33,586 nucleotides of DNA from an uncultured Actinomycetes bacterium (lineage in GTDB: Bacteria > Actinomycetota > Acidimicrobiia > Acidimicrobiales > RAAP-2): assembly GCA_903900235.1 (NCBI GenBank), contig CAIUMH010000047.1:1-33586 (forward strand). Reading direction: 5' to 3'. Position numbers and translations under genes: made by a program. Every line of letters starts with the position of its first letter. Position 1 is the first letter of the stretch. Shown piece by piece: positions 1 to 9,097 of this stretch. The notes below the pieces were generated by a model that was not told the DNA's origin, made no database searches, and saw only the letters and a list, made by a program, of their open reading frames with translations.

Positions 1-51
1 GCTTGACGCAGCTTCTCGGGCCGCAGTCATCCTGCGCGCCCGGAGCAAATT

Positions 52-170
<119 letters not shown>

Positions 171-177
171 TCTAAAT

Positions 178-210
178 GAAGAAACCCTCGCCTCTGGCGG
201 GGGTTTCTTC
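178..210 (+). terminator. Terminator of the rRNA operon
   Basis: A 10-bp perfect outer stem (gaagaaaccc at 178-187 with gggtttcttc at 201-210) continues into a GC-rich inner stem (cgcc/ggcg) closed by a short loop. It begins 8 nt after the 5S rRNA. The downstream arm ends in TTTCTTC rather than a long T run, so it is an I-shaped GC-rich terminator of the kind common in high-GC actinobacteria. Confidence 0.85.
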
Positions 211-398
211 GCGTCCACGCACAGGTTGGTCGCCAGGGGCGATCTGGAGTCGTGGTCGCCGGAGGTCCATAGGTGTCGATGCCGATGGCATCGTGAGCCT
301 CGCGGAGTTGAGGCGTTGTCACGGAACGCGATCCTCTCCTAGGTCTGGACCTCGTCCTGAGGCTCAATGGGCCGGACGGACGGGGGTCCCACGGCGCC

Positions 399-404
399 TA
401 CACT
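399..404 (+). promoter_or_regulatory. -10 box TACACT, leaderless promoter
   Basis: TACACT is separated from the ATG at 411 by exactly 6 nt (CATCAA), which places the expected transcription start at or next to the start codon. No Shine-Dalgarno sequence fits between. No clear -35 hexamer is seen. Confidence 0.6.
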
Positions 405-410
405 CATCAA

Positions 411-1715
411 ATGGCAGATCGCAGACCCCCATCGTCGCGCCCAGGTGACGGGAGTCGGCCCAGTTCGTCCTCTCGCTCGGGAGGGAAACCGGGCTCCGGC
501 CGGCCTTCAGGTGGTGGCCGGCCCAGTGGACCTCGGCGTCCCGGGTCATCGAGTCGGGCGGGCTCTGCGGGTCCGGGCGACCGGACGGGACGGCGGGACC
601 AGCCTGATCGCGGGGCTCCTCGATCGGCGGCGTCGCGTGACAGCTGGTACCGAGACGGTGAGGAGTCATCGCGTGGGGATCGCTCGAAGGGGACGACACG
701 TCCGGGGAGTCCCCGCAGCGCAACGCGCGGTTCAGCCTCTGCTGGTCGATCTTCGGGAGCGCGTCCCAGCGGAGGTGGACGGCCCGAGTCGGGCCGTGGA
801 GATGCTCGGGGCCGAGGGGCTCCTGGTCGTCGAGATGAACGCCCGATGCCGAAATCATGGGGTTCGGTTGCCCGTCGAGGGGCGCATATCGTCCGGAGTA
901 CTGGGCCCGCGACCAACGAGCCACCGACGCCGTCTGGACCTCCTCCCCCCATGGATGAATGGGTCAGAGTCGATGGCGAGGAGTGGGGATCGAGGACGAC
1001 CGTGGCTGCGGAGCCTCGACGGAGTGCTCGGGAGGTTCCCGGAGACGTTGCAACGGCTATCCGCAAGGCGGCACCTGATGCCACGGCCTACCGCAAGGAG
1101 AAGCTCGTCGAGACGATGGGGAAGGCGATTGAGGCCTATGACCGTCATCGATTCGAGGAGGCATCCCGACTCGCAGGCAGATTGACTGGCGATGCGCCCG
1201 GAGTGCCCGAGGTGCTTGAGCTAGCGGGACTTGCGGCCTACCGGGCACAGATCTGGCGGCCAGCAGGGCGGCACCTAGAGGCCTATCGGGCCATCACTGA
1301 CGACCCGAACTATCTGCCGCTTGAGATGGATTGTGCACGAGCCGCCGGCCGCACGCGAATCGTCGGCACGCTGTTTGAAGAGCTTCGGCAGAACTCGCCG
1401 GACCCCGACATCTTGGCGGAAGGTCGGATCGTGCTTGCTGGGAGCCTGGCTGACCGCGGGAAGATTCCAGAGGCCATTGCCCTGCTCGAGGGAGCGGGAG
1501 CGGCCAAGGCTCGGCGCAATCCGGGTGATCGTCATCTTCGGCAGTGGTATCTCTTGGGTGATCTCTACGATCGGTCTGGGGACGTCCCTCGAGCGCGTTC
1601 GTTCTTCACCATGGTCGAGGTGGCTGACCCTCGCGCCTATGACGTGCCGCAGCGTCTGAAGGACCTCGGTCCTGCTCGCCGCCCGAGGCCAGTTCGGCGG
1701 CCACCGAAGGGTTGA
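411..1715 (+). CDS. TPR-repeat protein with disordered N-terminus
   Basis: Predicted soluble protein of 434 aa with no signal peptide. Roughly residues 1-150 are a low-complexity, strongly basic stretch rich in Ser, Arg, Gly and Pro, probably disordered. Residues about 225-415 are helical with tetratricopeptide-like repeats (for example EAYDRHRFEEASRLAGRL, then LAGSLADRGKIPEAIALLEG and LGDLYDRSGDVPRARSFF), which usually mediate protein-protein contacts. The partner is unknown. The start is supported by the TACACT box 6 nt upstream. The gene follows the rRNA terminator and its stop codon abuts the ion-channel gene, suggesting cotranscription. The extreme base composition of the first 500 nt opens long false frames on both strands. 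Function beyond scaffolding cannot be named. Confidence 0.85.
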   Translation: MADRRPPSSRPGDGSRPSSSSRSGGKPGSGRPSGGGRPSGPRRPGSSSRAGSAGPGDRTGRRDQPDRGAPRSAASRDSWYRDGEESSRGDRSKGTTRPGSPRSATRGSASAGRSSGARPSGGGRPESGRGDARGRGAPGRRDERPMPKSWGSVARRGAHIVRSTGPATNEPPTPSGPPPPMDEWVRVDGEEWGSRTTVAAEPRRSAREVPGDVATAIRKAAPDATAYRKEKLVETMGKAIEAYDRHRFEEASRLAGRLTGDAPGVPEVLELAGLAAYRAQIWRPAGRHLEAYRAITDDPNYLPLEMDCARAAGRTRIVGTLFEELRQNSPDPDILAEGRIVLAGSLADRGKIPEAIALLEGAGAAKARRNPGDRHLRQWYLLGDLYDRSGDVPRARSFFTMVEVADPRAYDVPQRLKDLGPARRPRPVRRPPKG

Positions 1716-1717
1716 GC

Positions 1718-2422
1718 GTGAGGATGAGCAAGGTCGCAGCGATGCACGACCGATGGCTGGGGTGGGCACGAGGCCGCTTCGGCTTCTTGCTGATCTTGGT
1801 GGTGGCGAACTTCGTGGTCCTCATGCTCCTGCCAAGTGACAAGTCGGCCGTGTTTACCGGAACTCTTGTCGTCGCCGGAACGGCGCTGTTCGCGTTGGAT
1901 GCGGCAGAGGCGAGTCGACGACTGCGCATTTCGGGACGAGCGCTCGTTGTGCTGCTCCCGATAGTGGCGGCCCTGTTCTTCGGAGGCATCACGGGCACGC
2001 GCGGGATCATCTCGTTACTGTTCGCGCTGGTCCTCGGTATCGCGGCGTATGTGGTCCTGCGTCACCTACTCAACCACGAGACGATTTCGCTGAACACCCT
2101 GGCTGCCGCCCTGGCGGTCTATGTCCTGATCGGTCTGGTCTTCACCGAAGTCTCGATCGCCGCCACCATGTTCGGCCCAGCCCAACCGTTTCTCGCTCAG
2201 CCGATCCAACCCGAGCGCAGTGACCTCGTCTATCTCAGTTACGTCACGCTCACCACCCTTGGTTTCGGGGATCTGACGCCCAAGTCCGACATCGCGAGGA
2301 CCCTCGTCATCACGGAGGCGCTCACCGGGCAGATCTTCTTGGTGACTGCAGTTGCCAGGGTGGTCTCGATGTTCGGTCAGCAGGGGAGCCGGCCATCGTC
2401 GTTGGAAGACCGGAGCGACTGA
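1718..2422 (+). CDS. Two-pore-helix potassium channel (Ion_trans_2 type)
   Basis: Integral membrane protein of about 234 aa, probably a K+ channel subunit. The C-terminal half has the pore loop [12 protein letters not shown], matching the selectivity filter T-x-G-[YF]-G-D, followed by a last hydrophobic helix (about residues 195-225). The N-terminal half carries several hydrophobic segments (about residues 15-35, 42-60, 70-90, 95-112, 125-145), so it has more membrane helices than the minimal two-TM channel. No RCK/TrkA-N domain follows the pore. GTG at 1718 is chosen, 2 nt after the preceding stop; TTG 1712, ATG 1724 and ATG 1742 are alternatives in the same frame. Likely in one transcript with the TPR gene. 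Phe replaces Tyr in the filter, which is common in bacterial channels. Confidence 0.85.
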   Translation: MRMSKVAAMHDRWLGWARGRFGFLLILVVANFVVLMLLPSDKSAVFTGTLVVAGTALFALDAAEASRRLRISGRALVVLLPIVAALFFGGITGTRGIISLLFALVLGIAAYVVLRHLLNHETISLNTLAAALAVYVLIGLVFTEVSIAATMFGPAQPFLAQPIQPERSDLVYLSYVTLTTLGFGDLTPKSDIARTLVITEALTGQIFLVTAVARVVSMFGQQGSRPSSLEDRSD

Positions 2423-2433
2423 TCCTGGTGGTC

Positions 2434-2439
2434 TACATT
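2434..2439 (+). promoter_or_regulatory. -10 box TACATT, leaderless promoter of aldolase
   Basis: TACATT followed by 6 nt (GACGGC) and ATG at 2446. The geometry equals that of the other leaderless genes here and argues that translation starts at 2446, not at the upstream in-frame GTG at 2428. Confidence 0.6.
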
Positions 2440-2445
2440 GACGGC

Positions 2446-3495
2446 ATGGATCTTGAGCACCTTCTCGGCAATGAGGCTGACAGCCTCCTGAACCACAAGG
2501 CCACGGCTTTTCCGTCGGACTGGCTCACATTGCCAGGGCCGACCTACCTCGACGACGTGATGTCCATCTCGGACCGCTCCCCATCGGTGCTCAGGAGCCT
2601 CGGTCAGGTCTACAACCACGGCCGACTGGCAGGGACAGGCTACCTGTCCATCCTTCCGGTCGACCAGGGCATCGAGCACTCAGCAGCTGCGAGCTTCGCC
2701 AAGAACCCTGCGTACTTCGACCCGGCCAAGATCTGCGAGCTGGCCATGGCAGGCGGCTGTAGTGCCGTGGCAACGACCCTTGGCGTGCTCGGGCAGGTCT
2801 CGCGACGCTACGTGCACAAGATTCCGTTCATGGTGAAGCTCAACCACAACGACTTCCTCCACTACCCGAACACCTATGACCAGATCATGTTCGGGTCGGT
2901 CCAGCAGGCAGCCGACCTCGGCGCCGTGGCCGTGGGAGCGACCATCTACTTCGGCTCACCGGAGTCGGATCGCCAGATCCAAGAGGTCTCGGCGGCCTTC
3001 GCCGAGGCACACCGGCTCGGCATGTTCACCGTGCTGTGGTGTTACCTGCGCAATCCGGGCTTCAAGACCGAGGGTGAGGACTTCCACGTCTCGGCTGACC
3101 TCACGGGCCAGGCCAACCACCTTGGCGTCACGATTGAGGCTGACATCATCAAGCAGAAGCAAGCGGAGAACAATGGTGGCTACAACGCCATCTCGTTCGG
3201 TAAGACTGACCCGAAGGTCTACAGCGAACTCACGACTGACCACCCCATCGACCTGACCCGCTGGCAGGTTGCGAACTGCTTCGCCGGACGTATCGGCCTC
3301 ATCAACTCCGGTGGCGAGTCCAAGGGTGACAGCGACCTTGCGCAGGCCGTGCGCACCGCCGTGATCAATAAGCGGGCTGGAGGTCAGGGCCTGATCGTTG
3401 GCCGCAAGGCCTTCCAGCGGCCGATGGACGAGGGAGCAGCTCTGATCAATGCCATTCAGGACGTCTTCCTCAATCCAGCCGTGACAATCGCCTGA
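2446..3495 (+). CDS. Class I fructose-bisphosphate aldolase (DhnA/FbaB type)
   Basis: Cytosolic enzyme of 349 aa that cleaves fructose 1,6-bisphosphate to dihydroxyacetone phosphate and glyceraldehyde 3-phosphate in glycolysis, and runs the reverse in gluconeogenesis. It matches the archaeal-type class I family (DeoC/LacD superfamily): PVDQGIEHS near residues 71-79, the strand MVKLNHND near 129-136, and EADIIKQK near 231-238, whose Lys236 is the likely Schiff-base lysine. The start at ATG 2446 ([10 protein letters not shown]) follows from the -10 box 6 nt upstream. It ends 52 bp from the convergent membrane-protein gene. Identity to the family is clear; the substrate is inferred from the family. 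Confidence 0.93.
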   Translation: MDLEHLLGNEADSLLNHKATAFPSDWLTLPGPTYLDDVMSISDRSPSVLRSLGQVYNHGRLAGTGYLSILPVDQGIEHSAAASFAKNPAYFDPAKICELAMAGGCSAVATTLGVLGQVSRRYVHKIPFMVKLNHNDFLHYPNTYDQIMFGSVQQAADLGAVAVGATIYFGSPESDRQIQEVSAAFAEAHRLGMFTVLWCYLRNPGFKTEGEDFHVSADLTGQANHLGVTIEADIIKQKQAENNGGYNAISFGKTDPKVYSELTTDHPIDLTRWQVANCFAGRIGLINSGGESKGDSDLAQAVRTAVINKRAGGQGLIVGRKAFQRPMDEGAALINAIQDVFLNPAVTIA

Positions 3496-3547
3496 TCACC
3501 AAGTCTGGTTGGCTGGCGCCGATGTTGAGGGCACCCTTTGGATCTCC

Positions 3548-5428
3548 TCAGCGATGCAGCTGGGGTACTCGATAGATCCAGACTCCGCCCTTGTGGGCGA
3601 CTGGATGACCAAGTAGGTGTTCCAAGTATCGGCTGGTGGTTCGACGGTGCTGCCCAGGGCCGATGCCAGCAAGCAACCACCGCACTCCCCACGTGTGAAG
3701 CGGAGTGAGGAATGCTTCTCGGAGGTTTGCCGACGGACTCGGCGGTGTTCCGGCTTCGAGCTGGACGAGGACCTGAGCGGGGTAGGAGCTGAACCCGTAG
3801 CCATAGACCGGATCGAACCCGACCGTCTGGCTGGAACCTTGAGGGACCCGGAAGTAGCCGGCAGGCATCTTGAAGGGGAAGTCCATGGCGGCCTGCCATG
3901 TCACCGGCCGCATGAAGTTGTCTCCGGTCGGATAGGGGTAGGAGATGACGCCCGCCCCGTGCGGGATGGTGTTCGCGACCAGTTGCTGCATGTGCTTGGG
4001 CAGCTTGTACTCGATTGAGAGGCTGGCCTCACCGAGGGGGAGGCGGGGGAGCAGCGGGACAACCACCATGACCACGAGGGCCACGGTTGCAGTGACCCGC
4101 GCTGCTCCGGGGAGCGGAAGTGAGGTGACCATCCGGTCGAGCAGGGCGACAGCGATGAGCGCCACCCCGATGGAGGTGAAGAGGGCCCATCGTGAGGGGA
4201 TGATGTTCTCGAACAACGGCAACTGCTCAAGGAGTCGACCGGGCATCCAGGTCCCAGTAGCAATGTTGCCAACTGAACCCTGCGTGGGCGTACCGGCGAC
4301 CACCAGGGCTCCACCGAGGCTCAGGATGAAGGCTGCCACGGCCACGATTCCGGCGACCACCACGGTCCGGTTTCTCCACAGCACGATCATGCCGAGAACG
4401 GTGACGAGCAGGAGGGGGATTCCGAGGTAGGAGTAGTTCTCGCTGCTTGCGGTGGCGAAGTGAGAGGCGATGGCAGCGGGCCTTGCCGGAGCGATGGCTT
4501 GGGCGATCGTGGGAAAGATCGGCCCAAGCAGGTCGGCACGGTATGCCTGGGGCGTCAGGATGACCAAGCCGCTGATATGGCCAGGTCCGGCGATGGCGAT
4601 CCATGCCGGCCACGCCAGCAGCGAAATGGTCGCGCCGGCCGCAGTCCCGAGCGCGCTCAGGATGTAGCGCCATGAGGTGATGATCTGATGCCAGCAGAGG
4701 GCCAAGGCACAGAGTCCGGCTCCAGCGACCATGACCGCCGTCATCATGAGCACCTCGGTCGAGATGAAGAACTGGATCACCACCAGCCCAGCGATCCCAA
4801 GGCCAAGCATCCACGGCCGCTGACGTCGCACGGCCACGAGGTGATGAAGGGCGAGGAAGAGCAGCGGCGGGATGGGGACAAAGAACAGTTGGAAGTGGAA
4901 GCTCCCAAGGGCAGTGAGCATGTAGCCACTGAACCCATAGAGCAGGCCACCCGCCCACGCGATCAACCGGCGCTCCGTCACCGTCCGGGCGAGCAGATAC
5001 ATCGCTGCTGCAGAAAGGGTCGGGGCGGCGAGGCAGGCCACATTGAACGAAGCGGTGGGCCCGGCCAGAGCGGTCAGTGGCCACTCGACGAGAGCGAGCG
5101 CCAGCTGCGTCGTATTGGCCAGCAGGTTCACCTGGCCGGGGAAGTTGACGTAGTCCGTGACGAACGGATTCATCCAGTGGGTCACAGCATGAGGAAGCCA
5201 TGAGTATCCCCATGAGTCGAGGACGGCGTCGGTCCCAAAGGGCAGGTGTGTCGTGATGCCGCGAGCGACCAGCGGCCACAGGACGATGAGCGAGAGCACT
5301 TGGTAGGGAAGCAGGACCCAGATGGCGATGCTCCACCGATGAGCCCACCACCGTGTCGTGGGTCGTCGCACGTGGCGTGGCCCCCGTGCGGTCGCACCGT
5401 CCGTCGGCTCGGTGTCGATGATGCTCAT
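3548..5428 (-). CDS. Large polytopic membrane protein, GT-C glycosyltransferase-like
   Basis: 626-aa inner-membrane protein with about 11-13 hydrophobic helices after a basic cytoplasmic N-terminus (residues about 1-30). An acidic-aromatic loop follows the first helix (GTDAVLDSWGYSWLPHAV, residues about 66-83), the position where GT-C transferases hold their catalytic Asp. The C-terminal 170 residues (from about EYKLPKHMQQLVANTIPHG) are soluble and probably extracytoplasmic. This layout resembles YfhO-like and other lipid-linked sugar GT-C transferases, but no specific family is certain. ATG 5428 is chosen because TATCCT lies 6 nt upstream; the frame stays open to 5689. The gene diverges from korA and converges on the aldolase gene. 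Substrate unknown. Confidence 0.8.
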   Translation of the reverse strand: MSIIDTEPTDGATARGPRHVRRPTTRWWAHRWSIAIWVLLPYQVLSLIVLWPLVARGITTHLPFGTDAVLDSWGYSWLPHAVTHWMNPFVTDYVNFPGQVNLLANTTQLALALVEWPLTALAGPTASFNVACLAAPTLSAAAMYLLARTVTERRLIAWAGGLLYGFSGYMLTALGSFHFQLFFVPIPPLLFLALHHLVAVRRQRPWMLGLGIAGLVVIQFFISTEVLMMTAVMVAGAGLCALALCWHQIITSWRYILSALGTAAGATISLLAWPAWIAIAGPGHISGLVILTPQAYRADLLGPIFPTIAQAIAPARPAAIASHFATASSENYSYLGIPLLLVTVLGMIVLWRNRTVVVAGIVAVAAFILSLGGALVVAGTPTQGSVGNIATGTWMPGRLLEQLPLFENIIPSRWALFTSIGVALIAVALLDRMVTSLPLPGAARVTATVALVVMVVVPLLPRLPLGEASLSIEYKLPKHMQQLVANTIPHGAGVISYPYPTGDNFMRPVTWQAAMDFPFKMPAGYFRVPQGSSQTVGFDPVYGYGFSSYPAQVLVQLEAGTPPSPSANLREAFLTPLHTWGVRWLLAGIGPGQHRRTTSRYLEHLLGHPVAHKGGVWIYRVPQLHR

Positions 5429-5434
5429 GGGCAG

Positions 5435-5440
5435 AGGATA
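5435..5440 (-). promoter_or_regulatory. -10 box TATCCT, leaderless promoter
   Basis: On the minus strand TATCCT is followed by 6 nt (CTGCCC) and the ATG at 5428. It fixes the start of the membrane protein well inside a longer open frame. Confidence 0.6.
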
Positions 5441-5507
5441 CGCGTGGTCGCTGACATCAAGTGTGCGAGGACTCCGCGAGCATGACCGGCATGGTCCATC
5501 GGCGTCG

Positions 5508-5513
5508 TTAGGA
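5508..5513 (+). promoter_or_regulatory. -10 box TAGGAT of korAB, leadered
   Basis: TAGGAT lies about 50 nt upstream of the korA start, predicting a leader of about 45 nt that contains a GGAAGGA Shine-Dalgarno sequence. Unlike most promoters in the window it would give a transcript with a normal 5' leader. No convincing -35 is seen. Confidence 0.4.
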
Positions 5514-5564
5514 TCGTCACGGCGCCTGGTGCAGGGCGCGCTCGAGATGGAAGGATTCTCACTC

Positions 5565-7436
5565 ATGGAAGGCGGCCCCCCGGTCACGGAGAAGCTCGAC
5601 AGGGTTGTTGTCCGGTTCGCCGGCGACTCGGGCGACGGCATGCAGCTGACTGGTGATCGATTCACCACAGCCAGTGCTCTGCTCGGCAACGACCTCGCAA
5701 CGTTCCCGGACTACCCGGCTGAGATTCGTGCGCCAGCGGGAACGCTGGGCGGAGTTTCGGCGTTTCAGGTCCATATCTCTGATCACGACATCTCGACCCA
5801 CGGCGACAGCCCGAACGTCCTTGTGGCCATGAACCCGGCCGGCCTCAAGGCGAGCATCGACATGATGGAACACGGAATGGTCGTGATCGTCAACATCGAC
5901 TCATTCGACGAGCGCTCGCTGGCCAAGGCGGGGTACTCCGATAGCCCCCTGACTGACGGCTCCCTTCATGACTTTGACGTCTATGAGGTTCCGATGACCT
6001 CGCTGACCCAGGAGGTCTGCAAGGAGGTCGGAGTCAAGCCTCGCGACGCCGAGCGTTCGAAGAACTTCTTTGCGCTCGGCCTCGTCAGCTGGCTCTTCAC
6101 TCGACCCACCGATGGCACCCTGGATTGGATCGCTGAGAAGTTCAAGAAGAACGAGCTTGTGGCAGAGGCGAACCGCCGTGCCTTCCGAGCTGGGTTTGAC
6201 TTCGGCGAGACCGCCGAGTTGTTCCATGTCCGCTATGAGGTCAATCCTGCTCCGTTCAAGGGCGGGGAGTACGTCAACATCACGGGCAATACGGCGCTGG
6301 CGTGGGGTCTCATCGCCGCGGCGGATCGCTCTGGATTGCCCCTGTTCCTCGGCAGCTATCCGATCACCCCAGCCTCAGACATCCTCCACGAGCTCTCCAA
6401 GCGCAAGGAGTTCGGAGTGCGGACGTTCCAGGCGGAGGATGAAATCGCAGGCATCGGGGCGGCACTCGGGGCGGCCTATGGGGGCGCCCTCGGCGTGACC
6501 ACTACGTCGGGCCCCGGCCTTGATCTCAAGGCGGAGATGATCGGTCTCGCAATCTCCCTTGAACTTCCCCTCATCATCGTTGACGTCCAACGCGCCGGAC
6601 CCTCGACGGGCCTGCCCACCAAGACTGAGCAGTCGGACCTCCTCCAGGCGCTCTTCGGGCGCCACGGAGAGTCACCTCTCCCGGTTGTGGCCGCCTCCAC
6701 GCCGGCGCAGTGCTTCGACGCGGCGATGGAAGCGGCTCGATTGGCGGTGACCTATCGGACTCCGGTGATCTTGCTGTCCGACGCCTATCTCGCCAATGGC
6801 TCTGAGCCTTGGCTGATCCCCGATGTCGACGACCTGCCAGCATTCTCTCCGGACTTCGCCGAAGAGACCAATGCTGTCGATGCCGAGGGAAACCCGATCT
6901 TCCTCCCGTTCTTGCGCAGCCCTGAGACGATGGCTCGTCCGTGGGCACCGCCCGGCAATGTGGGTCTTGAGCACCGGATCGGTGGTCTTGAGAAGGCAGT
7001 TGATGCGGGGAGCGTGTCGTATGACGGTGCCAACCACGAAGCGATGTCCATGGTGCGCAAGGAGCGGATCGCCCACATCGCCAATGACATCCCTGCGACA
7101 GCACTCGACGACCCGTCGGGGTCAGCCAGCGTGTGCGTCATCGGTTGGGGCTCGACCTATGGAGCACTCAATGCCGGGGTCGAACGCGTACGGGCCGCCG
7201 GCGGCAAGGCAGCCCACGTCCACCTCACGCACCTCAATCCGCTGCCTGCGGATCTCGGAGAAGTGCTGAGTGCGTTCGACACGGTCATCGTCCCGGAACT
7301 CAACTTGGGGCAATTGGTGACGCTGATCCGAGCCAACTACCTGATCGATGCCAAGCCTTTGTCGAAAGTGCGGGGTGTCCCCTTTAAGGCTGCGGAGATC
7401 GAGGCAGCCATCCTTTCAGCGATCGGAGAGAATTGA
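5565..7436 (+). CDS. korA: 2-oxoacid:ferredoxin oxidoreductase, alpha subunit
   Basis: About 623 aa. With KorB it oxidatively decarboxylates a 2-oxoacid, probably 2-oxoglutarate, to the acyl-CoA and passes electrons to ferredoxin, in the cytosol. Domains in order: the gamma-type domain (RVVVRFAGDSGDGMQLTGD at the start, to about residue 190), the pyrimidine-binding domain (from about residue 225, with GSYPITPASDILHEL and FQAEDEIAGIGAALGAAYGG), and the C-terminal transketolase-like domain. The gamma-alpha fusion is the actinobacterial KorA layout. ATG 5565 is preferred because GGAAGGA sits 9 nt upstream; ATG 5547 is an alternative. The stop overlaps the korB start (TGATG). 2-oxoglutarate is inferred from similarity to mycobacterial KorA; pyruvate or another oxoacid is possible. 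Confidence 0.93.
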   Translation: MEGGPPVTEKLDRVVVRFAGDSGDGMQLTGDRFTTASALLGNDLATFPDYPAEIRAPAGTLGGVSAFQVHISDHDISTHGDSPNVLVAMNPAGLKASIDMMEHGMVVIVNIDSFDERSLAKAGYSDSPLTDGSLHDFDVYEVPMTSLTQEVCKEVGVKPRDAERSKNFFALGLVSWLFTRPTDGTLDWIAEKFKKNELVAEANRRAFRAGFDFGETAELFHVRYEVNPAPFKGGEYVNITGNTALAWGLIAAADRSGLPLFLGSYPITPASDILHELSKRKEFGVRTFQAEDEIAGIGAALGAAYGGALGVTTTSGPGLDLKAEMIGLAISLELPLIIVDVQRAGPSTGLPTKTEQSDLLQALFGRHGESPLPVVAASTPAQCFDAAMEAARLAVTYRTPVILLSDAYLANGSEPWLIPDVDDLPAFSPDFAEETNAVDAEGNPIFLPFLRSPETMARPWAPPGNVGLEHRIGGLEKAVDAGSVSYDGANHEAMSMVRKERIAHIANDIPATALDDPSGSASVCVIGWGSTYGALNAGVERVRAAGGKAAHVHLTHLNPLPADLGEVLSAFDTVIVPELNLGQLVTLIRANYLIDAKPLSKVRGVPFKAAEIEAAILSAIGEN

Positions 7437-8458
7437 TGACCACCGTGGAGATTCCCCTGACCACCCGCAAGGACTGGAGCTCGGACCAAGAAGTCCGCTG
7501 GTGTCCGGGGTGCGGGGACTACAACATCCTGGCGGCGATCCAGATGATGATGCCCGACCTTGGGGTGCGCCGAGAAAAGACCGTGTTCGTCTCGGGCATC
7601 GGCTGTGCGGCGCGATTCCCGTACTACATGAACACCTACGGAGTGCACTCGATTCATGGGCGTGCGCCGTCGATTGCCACAGGCCTCGCCGTGACAAGGC
7701 CTGATCTCGACGTCTGGGTGATCTGCGGCGATGGTGATGCGCTGAGTATCGGAGGCAACCACTTCATCCATGCTCTGCGTCGGAACATTCGACTCAACAT
7801 AATGGTGTTCAATAACCAGATCTACGGGCTCACCAAGGGCCAGTATTCGCCCACTTCCGAGACCGGCAAGGTGACCAAGTCGACACCGTTCGGTTCGATC
7901 GATCATCCCTTCAACCCCATCAGCCTGGCCATCGGTGCGGAGGCTTCGTTCGTGGCGCGTACCCACGATATGGACCGAGCGCACATGCAGGCCACCTTTA
8001 CCGAGGCTCATGCCCATAACGGCGCTGCGTTCGTCGAGGTCTACCAGAACTGCAACGTCTTCAATGATGGCGCATTCGAGGCGATCACCGGCAAGGCGAA
8101 CCGATCCTCGATGCTCATTCCTCTGGTCCACGGCGAGCCCATCCGTTTTGGCGATGACGGCGAACGCGGCGTGGTTCAGCGGACCAATGGCCATCTCGAG
8201 ATCGTCGATGTCGCCACCGTCGGCGAAGCGGCCATCCTGCGCCACGATGCTCACGCTGAAGACCCTGGACTGGCCTTCGCCCTGTCTCGGCTCTCTCGAG
8301 GTGTCCATGACCCGACACCCATCGGCGTGTTCCGGTCGGTGCACCGCCAGGAGTACGGCGACCAGATGACGCAGCAGGTCAACGAGGCCACCGAGGCGAA
8401 GGGCAAGGGAGATCTGGCCCAGCTGTTCCGCTCGGCCACCTCGTGGACGGTTGACTGA
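7436..8458 (+). CDS. korB: 2-oxoacid:ferredoxin oxidoreductase, beta subunit
   Basis: 340-aa partner of KorA that binds thiamine diphosphate and a [4Fe-4S] cluster. Visible motifs: WCPGCGDYN near residues 22-30 (cluster cysteines), GIGCAARFPYY (third cysteine), the ThDP/Mg2+ motif GDGDALSIGGNHF with the downstream NNQIYGLTKGQ, and YQNCNVFND (fourth cysteine). The start is ATG 7436, sharing one base with the korA stop in TGATG, which implies translational coupling; GGAGAG lies about 5 nt upstream. The TTG one codon earlier is unlikely. No dedicated ferredoxin gene is nearby. A pgsA-like gene follows after 8 nt on the same strand. Confidence 0.94.
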   Translation: MTTVEIPLTTRKDWSSDQEVRWCPGCGDYNILAAIQMMMPDLGVRREKTVFVSGIGCAARFPYYMNTYGVHSIHGRAPSIATGLAVTRPDLDVWVICGDGDALSIGGNHFIHALRRNIRLNIMVFNNQIYGLTKGQYSPTSETGKVTKSTPFGSIDHPFNPISLAIGAEASFVARTHDMDRAHMQATFTEAHAHNGAAFVEVYQNCNVFNDGAFEAITGKANRSSMLIPLVHGEPIRFGDDGERGVVQRTNGHLEIVDVATVGEAAILRHDAHAEDPGLAFALSRLSRGVHDPTPIGVFRSVHRQEYGDQMTQQVNEATEAKGKGDLAQLFRSATSWTVD

Positions 8459-8466
8459 GTCGGCCG

Positions 8467-9093
8467 TTGGCCGTGGACGCAACCACCTCACCCCTGGAGA
8501 CCGATCGAATTCTCACGATCCCCAATGCCGTCACGATGGTCCGATTCGCCGTCCTGCCGGTCTACCTCTGGTTGCTGTTCGGGCAGAAGAGTTACGTCGC
8601 CGCTGGAGGAGTGCTCGGGGCGCTTGGGGCGACGGACTGGGTTGATGGACAACTGGCACGCCGCATGGGGCAGGTATCGAACCTTGGCAAGGTGCTTGAC
8701 CCGGTGGTTGACCGTCTGCTGATGCTGACTGCCGTCATCACCGTGGCATGGGTCCACGCAGTCCCCTTGTGGTTCGCCGGCCTGACGCTCCTGCGTGAGC
8801 TGCTCGTCTCCGGAGCGACCCTTCTCGTAGCAAGCCTTGGGGGCCGCAGGATCGACGTGCTCTGGGTGGGCAAGGCAGGAACCTTCGCCATGATGACTGC
8901 GTATCCGGGATTCCTGTTGGCGCATGGTTCAGCGCAGTGGCAGCAGGTGCTGGGCGGAGCTGCCTGGATCTTCGGAGTCGTCGGTCTCGCCCTGTCGTGG
9001 ACGGCGCTCTTTAGTTACATCGATCCAGCGATGGCGGCGCTGCGCGAGGGGCGAGACGGACGTCGTGGTTCGGGGTCGACTGGTCTAGGGTGA
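8467..9093 (+). CDS. CDP-alcohol phosphatidyltransferase (PgsA-like)
   Basis: 208-aa integral membrane enzyme that swaps CMP of CDP-diacylglycerol for an alcohol, most likely glycerol 3-phosphate, in phospholipid synthesis. The signature D-x2-D-G-x2-A-R-x8-G-x3-D-x3-D is complete in DWVDGQLARRMG and GKVLDPVVD (about residues 58-82). About four to five hydrophobic helices surround it. Start choice is uncertain: TTG 8467 or GTG 8473, neither with a good ribosome-binding site, so translation probably depends on korB upstream. A pgsA gene close to gcvH is also found in mycobacteria (pgsA2), supporting conserved gene order. The exact alcohol (glycerol phosphate or inositol phosphate) cannot be read from the motif. 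Confidence 0.88.
   Translation: MAVDATTSPLETDRILTIPNAVTMVRFAVLPVYLWLLFGQKSYVAAGGVLGALGATDWVDGQLARRMGQVSNLGKVLDPVVDRLLMLTAVITVAWVHAVPLWFAGLTLLRELLVSGATLLVASLGGRRIDVLWVGKAGTFAMMTAYPGFLLAHGSAQWQQVLGGAAWIFGVVGLALSWTALFSYIDPAMAALREGRDGRRGSGSTGLG
9086..9091 (+). promoter_or_regulatory. -10 box TAGGGT, leaderless promoter of gcvH
   Basis: TAGGGT followed by 6 nt (GACGCC) and ATG 9098. It overlaps the last codons and stop of the pgsA-like gene, so gcvH can be transcribed alone. It leaves no room for a glycine riboswitch. Confidence 0.65.
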
Positions 9094-9097
9094 CGCC

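Noticed and set aside
277-293. Small inverted repeat CGATGCC-GAT-GGCATCG after the rRNA terminator
   Set aside because: Only 7-bp arms with a 3-nt loop and no clear relation to a gene; expected by chance in such DNA.
367-1185. Long open frames on both strands over the first part of the TPR gene (up to 272 codons)
   Set aside because: They arise from the extreme GC-rich, Arg/Gly/Ser/Pro coding of the real frame; none has a domain or a proper start signal.
2428-2445. GTG at 2428 as the aldolase start
   Set aside because: It would place the -10 box TACATT inside the coding region; ATG 2446 has the standard leaderless spacing.
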